A stretch of DNA of 5,562 bases from an uncultured Gemmatimonadaceae bacterium. Lineage in GTDB: Bacteria > Gemmatimonadota > Gemmatimonadetes > Gemmatimonadales > Gemmatimonadaceae. Shown here piece after piece: positions 1 through 5,436 of this stretch. The DNA lies in contig CATPBD010000188.1 of the NCBI GenBank assembly GCA_955652265.1, positions 1-5,562 on the forward strand. Direction: 5' to 3'. The position numbers and the translations under genes were made by a program. Under the pieces are notes generated by a model. It had not been told where the DNA came from, ran no database searches, and was given only the letters and a program-made list of their open reading frames with translations. The first letter of the stretch is position 1; every line of letters starts with the position of its first letter.

Positions 1-2
1 AG

Positions 3-893
3 CTGGTGGTTCGAGCTGCAGGGAAGCATAGCAAGCTTCACGTGCAGCTCGGTACGCAGGCTCGGTCCGGTCCGCATTTCGTCGAGGTCCTGCAGTTGGT
101 TCGCGGAGGCCAGATCGGCACGCCGTATCTCGCGCGCGCCTGGTACGCCAATACGCGAACCGGAATTGGGAAAGGCAAAGCGGCGCCCGTGCCGGCGAAT
201 CTCGACTACGATCTATGGCAGGGCCCCGCACCGCGCACGCCTTATCGCGACAACATCATCCACTACAACTGGCACTGGTTCACCAACTGGGGGACCGGCG
301 AGATCTGCAACAATGGAACGCACGAGATCGACGTGGGGCGCTGGATCCTTGGCGTCGACTACCCGACCAGTGTGATCTCGACGGGTGGACGCTTCCACTA
401 CGCTGACGACTGGCAGTTCCCCGACACGCAGGAAGCGACGTTCGTATTCGATGGCGGCAAGAGCATCATCTGGCAGGGGCAGAGCTGCAACGGACTCGAT
501 CTCTACGAGCGTTCCCGCGGTACCACCGTCCTCGGCACCAACGGCAGTGTGGTGGTCGACCGGGACGGCTACGTCGTCTACGATCTGAAGAACAAGACCG
601 TCAAGCAGGTGACGGCTGCACCGAAGAGCGATAGCCTGAACGCGATGGGGGACGACTGGCTGACGCAGCTCCACATCGACAACTTCGTCAGCGCGGTGCG
701 CACGGGCACTAAGCTCTCGGCCCCGATCGAGGACGGCGCGAAAACGGGAATGCTGTGCCACCTCGGGACCATTTCACAACAGGTCGGTCGCAAGCTCACC
801 ACTGACCCGAAGACCGGACACATCCTCCGCGACGAGGAGGCGGCCAGACTCTGGTCGCGCGAGTACGACCCGCGATGGAAGCCCGTGGTGTGA
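3..893 (+). CDS. Gfo/Idh/MocA-family oxidoreductase, C-terminal part (5' truncated)
   Basis: The frame is open to the left edge, so the gene starts outside the window; the GTG at 6 is an internal Val codon in family context, not the start. The 295 residues from there begin at the end of the N-terminal Rossmann domain (VRAAGKHSKLHVQLGTQARS, the helix and strand after the usual EKP motif) and run through the whole C-terminal alpha/beta substrate domain. Visible family marks are DYDLWQGPAP (about residues 67-76), the aromatic stretch WHWFTNWGTGEICNNGTHEID (about 89-109, with conserved H106 and D109), and the C-terminal helix NFVSAVRTG, HLGTISQQVGR and final SREYDPRW. Members are NAD(P)-dependent dehydrogenases or oxidoreductases of sugars, inositols and keto-glycosides. 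The nucleotide-binding GxGxxG and the Lys of EKP lie upstream and cannot be checked, nor can a Tat signal. The next gene starts 21 bases downstream on the same strand, suggesting an operon. Family is sure; substrate is unknown. Confidence 0.93.
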   Translation: MVVRAAGKHSKLHVQLGTQARSGPHFVEVLQLVRGGQIGTPYLARAWYANTRTGIGKGKAAPVPANLDYDLWQGPAPRTPYRDNIIHYNWHWFTNWGTGEICNNGTHEIDVGRWILGVDYPTSVISTGGRFHYADDWQFPDTQEATFVFDGGKSIIWQGQSCNGLDLYERSRGTTVLGTNGSVVVDRDGYVVYDLKNKTVKQVTAAPKSDSLNAMGDDWLTQLHIDNFVSAVRTGTKLSAPIEDGAKTGMLCHLGTISQQVGRKLTTDPKTGHILRDEEAARLWSREYDPRWKPVV

Positions 894-914
894 CCTGACT
901 TCGCGAGGAGAGCA

Positions 915-1808
915 ATGACCGATCCCGACCTACCACGGCGCACTTTTCTCAAGGTAGCCGCTCTCGGTGCCGCGAGCGCGGCCCTCACCGAGCCTGGCGC
1001 GGCCAGCGGAACGGTCTCCGCGGGTCGGCGCACCGCTGCGCACCAGACGGCCGAGAATGTCGGCGTGAAGCTTGGCGTGGCGAGTTACTCGCTGCGGAAT
1101 TTCTCGCGCGAGAAAGCCATCCAGATGACCAAGGCGCTGGGGACGCCGTACATCAACCTCAAATCAGTGCACCTGCCGTACGACGCGTCGTCAGCCGAGA
1201 TGGCTGAAGCGCGGCGGGAGATCGCGGCCGCTGGGCTCGAGATCGTCGGGGGCGGAATGATCACCTTCGACTCGGACACCGACGAAGGCGTTCAGAAGTA
1301 CTTCGATTATGCCAAGGCTGCGGGGATGCCGGTGATGGTGAGCACCTGCAATCCGGCTGTGCTTCCGCGCGTCGAGAAATTCGCGAAGCGCTATGACATC
1401 AAAGTCGCCATCCATAATCACGGCCCGGAGGACAAAAACTTCCCATCGCCATACGAGGCTCTGAAAGCGGTAAGTGCGATGGACCCGTGCATGGGACTGT
1501 GCATTGACGTCGGGCACACCGTGCGCACGGGCACCGACGTCGTGCGGGCAGTTGCCGATGCCGGCCCGCGCCTCTTGGACATGCACGCCAAGGATCTGCG
1601 CGACCTGAGAGTGATGGAGAGTCAATGCATCGTCGGCGAGGGAAGGATCCCGCTCGCGGAGATCTTCCGACAGCTCGAGGCAATGCGGTATCGCGGCTAC
1701 GTCAATCTCGAGTACGAGATCGACGCCGACGATCCGATGCCGGGGATGAAGCAATCGTTCGCCTACATGCGCGGCGTCCTCGCGGGTCTGGCGTCCGTGG
1801 TCACCTGA
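915..1808 (+). CDS. Tat-exported sugar phosphate isomerase/epimerase-like TIM-barrel protein
   Basis: 297 aa. The ATG at 915 is preceded by GAGGAG (905-910) with 4 bases between, which fixes the start. The N-terminus carries a twin-arginine signal: PRRTFLK (residues 7-13) followed by an Ala-rich hydrophobic stretch to about residue 30, so the folded protein is probably exported. The rest is a xylose isomerase-like (AP endonuclease 2 family) TIM barrel starting near VKLGVASYSLR (51-61). Candidate metal and catalytic residues sit in IHNHGPED (H167, H169, E172), CIDVGHT (D198, H201), DMHAKDLRD (H224, K226, D227), GEGRIPL (E242) and NLEYEID (E266, E268). Families of this type isomerise or epimerise sugars and keto-sugars, and some act in 3-keto-glycoside breakdown beside Gfo/Idh/MocA dehydrogenases. 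The tight spacing to the upstream dehydrogenase gene supports a joint pathway. The exact substrate cannot be read from the sequence. Confidence 0.93.
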   Translation: MTDPDLPRRTFLKVAALGAASAALTEPGAASGTVSAGRRTAAHQTAENVGVKLGVASYSLRNFSREKAIQMTKALGTPYINLKSVHLPYDASSAEMAEARREIAAAGLEIVGGGMITFDSDTDEGVQKYFDYAKAAGMPVMVSTCNPAVLPRVEKFAKRYDIKVAIHNHGPEDKNFPSPYEALKAVSAMDPCMGLCIDVGHTVRTGTDVVRAVADAGPRLLDMHAKDLRDLRVMESQCIVGEGRIPLAEIFRQLEAMRYRGYVNLEYEIDADDPMPGMKQSFAYMRGVLAGLASVVT

Positions 1809-1842
1809 CCCGTGCCGTCGCGCTTATCGTCTGAGTTGGCAG

Positions 1843-1881
1843 CAGAGGTCTGACGGCTTACAGACGCCTCTGTTATATCAT
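1843..1881 (+). promoter_or_regulatory. Imperfect inverted repeat and candidate -10 box upstream of the cysteine hydrolase
   Basis: CAGAGGTCTG (1843-1852) can pair with CAGACGCCTCTG (1861-1872), giving a 6-bp plus 4-bp stem with a 2-base bulge and an 8-base loop. No T-run follows, so it is a poor intrinsic terminator. Directly after it lies an AT-rich stretch with TATCAT (1876-1881), five of six matches to a sigma-70 type -10 box, but no good -35 at 16-18 bases. The dyad would overlap such a promoter, so an operator, a terminator of the upstream operon, or chance are all possible. Confidence 0.3.
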
Positions 1882-1893
1882 ATGCGACAGAAC

Positions 1894-1900
1894 AAGGAGG
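1894..1900 (+). promoter_or_regulatory. Strong Shine-Dalgarno of the cysteine hydrolase
   Basis: AAGGAGG lies 4 bases before the ATG at 1905 and matches the anti-Shine-Dalgarno core completely. It settles the start codon and suggests efficient translation. It is the strongest ribosome binding site in the window. Confidence 0.75.
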
Positions 1901-1904
1901 CAGG

Positions 1905-2585
1905 ATGGATCCGAAGCACACAGCCGTCGTTCTCATCGAGTACCAGAACGATTTCACTTCCGAAGGCGGGACGCTTCACGACGCCGTCAAGCCGGTGATG
2001 AAATCGACCAACATGCTCGCCAACACGTTGGACACTGTGAGGAAGGCGCGGGAGCTCGGCGCCACGATTGTACACGCGCCAATCACCTTCACCGACGACT
2101 ATCACGAGCTCACACCGGAGCCTTACGGAATCCTCAAGGGCGTAGTCGATTCGAAATCCTTCAGGAAGGGCAGCTGGGGATCAGAAATCGTCGACGAGCT
2201 GAAGCCGGAGCCCCAGGACATCGTCGTCGAGGGAAAACGCGGACTCGATGGATTCGCGAGCACCAATCTCGATTTTGTTCTCCGCAGTCGTGGGATCACC
2301 AACATCGCGCTGGGTGGATTTCTAACCAACTGCTGCGTTGAATCGACGATGCGAACGGGGTACGAGAAGGGCTACAACGTCATCACGCTCAAGGACTGCA
2401 CCGCAACACTGAGTGAAGAGGAACAGCGAGTCGCCGTGGAAAAGAACTATCCGATGTTCTCCCGGCCGATGGACCACAACGAGTTCATTGCCGAGCTGGG
2501 CGGGAAGGAAACGATTGCGGGAGCGAGGACGGGACGCGGCTACACCACGGATGCCGACGGGCCCTCGATGGAGGCGCCGGCGTAG
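1905..2585 (+). CDS. Isochorismatase-like cysteine hydrolase
   Basis: 226 aa, close to the usual length for the family. The fold and catalytic triad of the isochorismatase/nicotinamidase superfamily are readable: Asp16 in IEYQNDF, Lys111 in VEGKRGLDGF, and the nucleophilic Cys in GGFLTNCCVESTMR. By position in the xCVxxT motif the nucleophile should be Cys144, with Cys143 as an extra neighbour. Strand TNIALGGF before the Cys and the following GYNVITLKDCTAT are typical. Members hydrolyse amide or related bonds (nicotinamide, N-carbamoyl compounds, ureidoacrylate) or isochorismate. The GLDGF...LRSRGI...TNxCVEST pattern resembles the amidohydrolase branch that includes RutB, but no other pyrimidine-degradation gene is nearby, so I do not assign that role. 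The C-terminal 25 residues or so are Gly/Ala/Thr-rich and look like a flexible tail. Cytoplasmic, with no signal peptide. It ends 12 bases before the converging minus-strand gene. Confidence 0.92.
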   Translation: MDPKHTAVVLIEYQNDFTSEGGTLHDAVKPVMKSTNMLANTLDTVRKARELGATIVHAPITFTDDYHELTPEPYGILKGVVDSKSFRKGSWGSEIVDELKPEPQDIVVEGKRGLDGFASTNLDFVLRSRGITNIALGGFLTNCCVESTMRTGYEKGYNVITLKDCTATLSEEEQRVAVEKNYPMFSRPMDHNEFIAELGGKETIAGARTGRGYTTDADGPSMEAPA

Positions 2586-2597
2586 CGTCTGCGGTTC

Positions 2598-3272
2598 CTA
2601 TCGAATGGCCAGCACGGTCGCGACCTTCGACAGAATCGCGTCGCGACTGAATGGCTTTGAGAGGAACTGCGTCCCTTTGTGGAAAGTTTGCTGGCTGAAA
2701 ATCGAGTCCTGGGTGTAGCCCGATACGAAGAGGACCTTGAGAGCTGGGTTGACGACGCGACACTTTTCCGCGAGCTCTTTTCCTCCAAGTTCGGGCAGCA
2801 CCAAGTCGGTTAGAAGGAGATCGAATTCGCCTTTCCGTGCGAGGAAAAGCTCCCACGCCTCGCCGCCATTCCGGGCGGTCGTCACAACGTACCCGGCCGC
2901 GCGCAGCATGCGCGTTAACGCGGAAGACACTGCGGGCTCATCCTCCACCACCAGCAGACGGCCCTCTTCGGGTTCCGGGGGATTCTCAGCCGGAGTGAGT
3001 GTTTCGGGCGCGCCGGCTCCGCGCGGCAGGTAAATCGCGAACTCGGTTCCTTCGTGCAGGGCGAAGCGGACTTTGATGTAGCCCCCGCTCTGCTTCACGA
3101 TACCGTAAGCGGTTGCGAGACCGAGCCCCCTGATAATTCCGTCGAGCGTGTGCGCGATAATGCGCGGATCTCCAGTCTGGTCCGCGTGTGATTTCCAGAA
3201 TACGCCGGTGATCACGTTGCCGAGGAAGAGAACCACTGCGATGATGTGGAGAGACTTGAGCGCGAGGTACAA
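2598..3272 (-). CDS. Chimeric ORF: DUF2269-like membrane N-terminus fused to hybrid histidine kinase C-terminus (G2 box + receiver)
   Basis: 224 aa read from a TTG at 3272. The frame has a stop 14 codons upstream and no ATG or GTG between, with a GGAG at 3288-3285, 12 bases ahead. Three parts are visible. Residues 1-48 (MYLALKSLHII...HTLDGIIR) look like the start of a DUF2269-type membrane protein, with one hydrophobic segment at about 5-25. Residues 49-84 begin abruptly with GLGLATAYGIVKQSGGYI and end EFAIYLPRG, the G2 box and end of a histidine kinase ATPase domain; the H, N and F boxes and the dimerisation helix are absent. After a Pro/Glu-rich linker (85-103) comes a full receiver domain: acidic pair E110/D111, phospho-acceptor D156 in LLTDLVLP, S184, and K206 in SKPF. 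It cannot work as a kinase as read. The receiver could still be phosphorylated by another kinase. A deletion fusion, a pseudogene or an assembly chimera are all possible. The frame and domain content are clear; whether it is a functional gene is not. Confidence 0.75.
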   Translation of the reverse strand: MYLALKSLHIIAVVLFLGNVITGVFWKSHADQTGDPRIIAHTLDGIIRGLGLATAYGIVKQSGGYIKVRFALHEGTEFAIYLPRGAGAPETLTPAENPPEPEEGRLLVVEDEPAVSSALTRMLRAAGYVVTTARNGGEAWELFLARKGEFDLLLTDLVLPELGGKELAEKCRVVNPALKVLFVSGYTQDSIFSQQTFHKGTQFLSKPFSRDAILSKVATVLAIR

Positions 3273-3325
3273 TGCCGTGGGGATCTCCGTGTTGTCGTTG
3301 GGGCGCCGCTTTTACGCTTCCTTTG

Positions 3326-3613
3326 TCATTCCCTCGGTGCGGAAAGACGGGGGGACTGCTGCTCGGATTGCAACCCCGCGGAAAATCGCTGCGCCTCGGA
3401 GATCCGCTCGACCTCCAACGCAATCGAGTCACCGGCGGTCTCGATCCTCTCCAGCCTCCCATTGATGGCGCTGAGCTCTCGCGGCGATACCGGCCGAGGC
3501 TCCAGCCAGCGCGTGATGAGTCGAACCACCGGGAATCCGAGAACGATGATTACAAGTCCCGGCACGACCCATGAAAAGACTTCGTGAACGATCAGATTTG
3601 GATCTGGCGGCAT
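3326..3613 (-). CDS. Small membrane-anchored coiled-coil protein, function unknown
   Basis: 95 aa from ATG at 3613, with AGGGA (3622-3618) 4 bases upstream. One hydrophobic segment covers about residues 8-30 (VHEVFSWVVPGLVIIVLGF), followed by a basic stretch RLITRWLEPRP that would face the cytoplasm. Residues 45-78 (RELSAINGRLERIETAG, then IALEVERISEAQRF) have heptad-like spacing and probably form a coiled coil. The tail is Ser/Gln/Pro-rich. I recognise the pattern as a common small hypothetical protein of Gemmatimonadota and similar soil bacteria, from memory only. It is probably co-transcribed with the chimeric ORF 53 bases downstream and diverges from the lipoprotein gene. No enzymatic motif is present. 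Confidence 0.75.
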   Translation of the reverse strand: MPPDPNLIVHEVFSWVVPGLVIIVLGFPVVRLITRWLEPRPVSPRELSAINGRLERIETAGDSIALEVERISEAQRFSAGLQSEQQSPRLSAPRE

Positions 3614-3754
3614 AGCATCCCTGGTACGGGCCTGTGGGGCGATCTGTTCACTACGCTAACAGCAGTTCCGGGTTTCGTCACGTATGACTAACGGCAAACG
3701 AATTGCACAATTACGCCACTGGATCAATCTAGCTGCAACCTTTGGAGGCTTCAC
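3614..3754. promoter_or_regulatory. Divergent intergenic region with a short dyad
   Basis: These 141 bases separate two divergently transcribed genes and should hold both promoters. The only symmetric element I see is AATTGCACAATT (3701-3712), two 5-bp inverted arms with a 2-base spacer, which could be an operator. TTGCAC inside it could also be a -35 for the lipoprotein gene, but no convincing -10 follows at the right distance. Confidence 0.3.
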
Positions 3755-4195
3755 GTGAAACGCGGCGTTCTTTGGGTGAGCACGATCATGTTGCTAGCGG
3801 CGTGCGAGAGCAGCGCTAACCCGCTCGAGGGAGTATTTGGTGGCGGCGGCCCGATTACACCGGCGCAGGCAACTGGCAACTGGTCATTCACCGTTCAACG
3901 CACCACGACTCTGCCTTGCACAACGGCGCCTCTGGCGGACGGTCAGGTGATCACGGCACATCTCGACGTCCTAAGCGTCGGGACACTCGCGACGACAAGT
4001 AGTTGGGTGAAGCCGGTCTCTGGCGCCGTCGAGCCACTGAGCGGCAGTGTCGTATTGACTAGTGGGTCTACTGATCTGACTTTCGCAGCTCCGGATGTCA
4101 GGAGCACTGCGGCGATGGAGCTCCGCGGCACGATGACCTCGGCCGGAGCAGTCACGGGTGGTACGCTCACCGACCCGGCACCCGGATTCACTTAG
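3755..4195 (+). CDS. Small secreted lipoprotein, possibly truncated by an in-frame TAG
   Basis: 146 aa. GTG start at 3755, chosen because GGAGG (3744-3748) lies 6 bases upstream and the product then begins with a perfect lipoprotein signal: MKR, a hydrophobic stretch, and the lipobox LAAC with Cys17 as the lipidated residue. The mature protein starts CESSANPLEG, then a Gly-rich linker, then about 105 residues rich in Thr, Ser, Val and Gly with alternating hydrophobic residues, which suggests a beta-sandwich. I do not recognise a named family. It is probably anchored to the outer membrane or periplasmic face. There is a single Cys in the mature domain (C55 in TTLPCTTAPL). After the TAG at 4193 the same frame runs 17 more protein-like codons to TGA at 4247 and contains one Cys (GGCEY), a possible disulfide partner for C55. 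The annotated end may therefore be a nonsense mutation rather than the ancestral end. Confidence 0.8.
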   Translation: MKRGVLWVSTIMLLAACESSANPLEGVFGGGGPITPAQATGNWSFTVQRTTTLPCTTAPLADGQVITAHLDVLSVGTLATTSSWVKPVSGAVEPLSGSVVLTSGSTDLTFAAPDVRSTAAMELRGTMTSAGAVTGGTLTDPAPGFT

Positions 4196-4249
4196 GTGTT
4201 TGGAACCGGTGGCTGCGAGTACACTGCAGCCGGGACCAAGACGAGCTGA
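4193..4249 (+). other. In-frame continuation of the lipoprotein beyond TAG (possible lost C-terminus)
   Basis: Directly after TAG (4193-4195), in the same frame as the lipoprotein, codons 4196-4246 read VFGTGGCEYTAAGTKTS and stop at TGA 4247-4249. Twelve of 17 codons end in G or C, as in coding sequence here, and the composition (Gly, Thr, aromatic, one Cys) matches the end of a beta-rich domain. It has no start or ribosome binding site of its own. Confidence 0.4.
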
Positions 4250-4315
4250 GCCGCGGCGCTGTCGCGATTGCAGAGCTAGTTGCATCTTCCTCCGAACCAG
4301 TCGTCAAAGAGCGAA

Positions 4316-5185
4316 ATGGATCCGAAAGACATCGTTTACGTGAACGGCACCTTCGTCCCGCGCGCGGACGCACGCGTATCCGTCGAGGACCGCGGGTTCG
4401 TGTTTGGTGACGGAGTTTACGAAGTTCTCCGCGTAGTGAATGGGAGACTCTTCGCAACGCGCTTCCACAATGATCGGCTCGAGCGCAGCCTCGATGGAGT
4501 GAGAATAACTCTCAAGGGTGGAGATTCTCCCGCGCGCTTTGTCGAGATCGGCAAACAGCTTCTTCGGGAAAACGACCTGACGCGCGGGGAAGCCACTCTC
4601 TACATCCAGGTGACGCGCGGCGCGACTACGCGTGCGCACCAGTTTCCTCCCCCAGACATCGCGCCAACCGTCTACATCTCCGTGGCGCGATTCAGCCCGT
4701 ACACGGAATTCGCGCAAACCGGAGCGTCGGCAATCTCGCATCCGGATCTGCGCTGGGGACGCTGCGATCTCAAGACGCTGAACCTCTTGCCGAACGTGCT
4801 CGCTGCGCAAACAGCAAAGGAGCGAGGAGCGTTCGAGGCGATGCTCATTCGGGACGGTGTCGTGACAGAGGGCACCAGGACGAATTTCTTTGGCGTAGTG
4901 AAAGGCTCGCTACGAACACACCCGCGCGACAGCCATATTCTTCCCGGAATCACGCGCTTAGTCCTGCGCGATCTCGCGCGAGATCTCTCGATCGAGCTCG
5001 ACGAGACCCCGATTTCAGTGGCTGAAATTCCGAAACTGACGGAGCTCTTTCTCACCGGTACTACGACCGACGTGATGCCGGTGGTGAGGCTCGACGACAA
5101 ACCAGTCGGCACCGGCAAGCCGGGGGAGTTGACGCGCAGGTTACAGCGAGTGCTCGCCGAGAGTCTTGCGTCGGGCAGCGATTGA
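4316..5185 (+). CDS. D-amino acid aminotransferase-like class IV PLP enzyme
   Basis: 289 aa from ATG at 4316, close to the 280-290 usual for D-amino acid transaminases. A TTG 36 bases upstream is also in frame, but MDPKDIVYVNG is the natural family start; the ribosome binding site is weak (AGAG). Fold type IV marks appear in order: DRGFVFGDGVYEVLRV (about 25-40, with Y35), phosphate-site R49 in TRFHNDRL, the TTRAH motif with R106 and H108, catalytic Lys153 in CDLKTLNLLPNVLA (forms the Schiff base with PLP), Glu185 in VVTEGTRTNFF, and TGTTTDVMPV (247-256). The Arg-x-His pair corresponds to the R98/H100 carboxylate trap of Bacillus D-alanine transaminase, which argues against branched-chain aminotransferase or ADC lyase. 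The likely reaction is D-alanine plus 2-oxoglutarate to pyruvate plus D-glutamate, supplying D-amino acids for peptidoglycan. Cytoplasmic homodimer by family. The gene stands alone here. Confidence 0.92.
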   Translation: MDPKDIVYVNGTFVPRADARVSVEDRGFVFGDGVYEVLRVVNGRLFATRFHNDRLERSLDGVRITLKGGDSPARFVEIGKQLLRENDLTRGEATLYIQVTRGATTRAHQFPPPDIAPTVYISVARFSPYTEFAQTGASAISHPDLRWGRCDLKTLNLLPNVLAAQTAKERGAFEAMLIRDGVVTEGTRTNFFGVVKGSLRTHPRDSHILPGITRLVLRDLARDLSIELDETPISVAEIPKLTELFLTGTTTDVMPVVRLDDKPVGTGKPGELTRRLQRVLAESLASGSD

Positions 5186-5206
5186 GCGTCGAGTTTTGTG
5201 GCGCGA

Positions 5207-5224
5207 GTGCGGCAGATGCCGCAC
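5207..5224 (+). terminator. GC-rich stem-loop after the aminotransferase gene
   Basis: GTGCGGC (5207-5213) and GCCGCAC (5218-5224) form a perfect 7-bp stem around the loop AGAT, 21 bases after the aminotransferase stop. No T-run follows on either strand, so it is not a classical intrinsic terminator. It may stall polymerase, protect the mRNA 3' end, or be incidental. Confidence 0.35.
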
Positions 5225-5234
5225 GAAGCAGGAA

Positions 5235-5263
5235 TTGATTCGAGTTCTCTGTATCGCTAACTT
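5235..5263 (+). promoter_or_regulatory. Possible tRNA promoter
   Basis: TTGATT (5235-5240) and TAACTT (5258-5263) are 17 bases apart and would start transcription about 6 bases before the tRNA-Arg. The -35 is fair and the -10 weak (three of six), so this is only a candidate. Confidence 0.25.
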
Positions 5264-5275
5264 TCGCACTGTAAC

Positions 5276-5352
5276 GCGCCAGTAGCTCAGTTGGATAGAG
5301 CAACAGCCTTCTAAGCTGTGGGTCGGGGGTTCGATTCCCTCCTGGCGCGCCA
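5276..5352 (+). tRNA. tRNA-Arg (anticodon TCT), CCA encoded
   Basis: The full cloverleaf is readable. The acceptor GCGCCAG (5276-5282) pairs perfectly with CTGGCGC (5342-5348). The D stem is GCTC/GAGC (5285-5288, 5298-5301). The anticodon stem ACAGC/GCTGT encloses the loop CTTCTAA with anticodon TCT at 5310-5312, reading AGA. The variable loop GGGTC is short. The T arm is GGGGG-TTCGATT-CCCTC (5325-5341) with one G-T pair. The discriminator is G5349 and CCA is encoded at 5350-5352. TCT assigns arginine. A tRNA-Lys follows 11 bases downstream, probably on the same transcript. Confidence 0.97.
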
Positions 5353-5363
5353 AGCGACCGCAC

Positions 5364-5436
5364 GCGCCGTTAGCTCAATTGGCAGAGCAAATGACTCTTA
5401 ATCATTAGGTTGCAGGTTCGATTCCTGCACGGCGCA
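5364..5436 (+). tRNA. tRNA-Lys (anticodon CTT)
   Basis: The acceptor GCGCCGT (5364-5370) pairs with ACGGCGC (5429-5435). The D stem is GCTC/GAGC (5373-5376, 5385-5388). The anticodon stem AATGA/TCATT encloses CTCTTAA with anticodon CTT at 5397-5399, reading AAG. The T arm is GCAGG-TTCGATT-CCTGC (5412-5428) and the discriminator is A5436. The next bases are CGT, so CCA must be added by tRNA nucleotidyltransferase, unlike in the neighbouring tRNA-Arg. Confidence 0.97.

Noticed and set aside
213..761. 182-aa minus-strand ORF
   Set aside because: It lies wholly inside the oxidoreductase gene, has no ribosome binding site I can see, and has low-complexity composition typical of an antisense shadow in GC-rich DNA.
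578..1033. 151-aa minus-strand ORF across the oxidoreductase/isomerase boundary
   Set aside because: It is antisense to two supported genes and their ribosome binding site; no domain is visible.
1191..1754. 187-aa minus-strand ORF
   Set aside because: It is antisense to the TIM-barrel gene, whose motifs are all intact on the plus strand; there is no recognisable domain.
1905..2585. Specific assignment of the hydrolase as RutB or nicotinamidase
   Set aside because: The catalytic triad is shared by the whole superfamily and no pathway neighbours are present to fix the substrate.
2986..3462. 158-aa minus-strand ORF overlapping the chimeric gene and the 95-aa gene
   Set aside because: It has an Arg/Pro/Ser-rich composition and spans two better-supported genes in another frame. 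I considered it as a frameshifted remnant of DUF2269, but it shows no hydrophobic segments.
4304..4810. 168-aa minus-strand ORF
   Set aside because: It is antisense to the aminotransferase N-terminal half, which carries clear family motifs; no domain or start signal is visible.
5207..5224. Classical rho-independent terminator
   Set aside because: The stem is good but there is no T-run after it on either strand, so it is kept only as a low-confidence stem-loop.
5061..5363. Minus-strand ORFs (5363-5061 and 5353-5141) with GGNRTPDPQLRRLLL and RQEGIEPPTHSLEGC peptides
   Set aside because: These are the antisense of the tRNA-Arg gene. The same peptides occur widely in databases as spurious proteins over this tRNA, so they are not genes.
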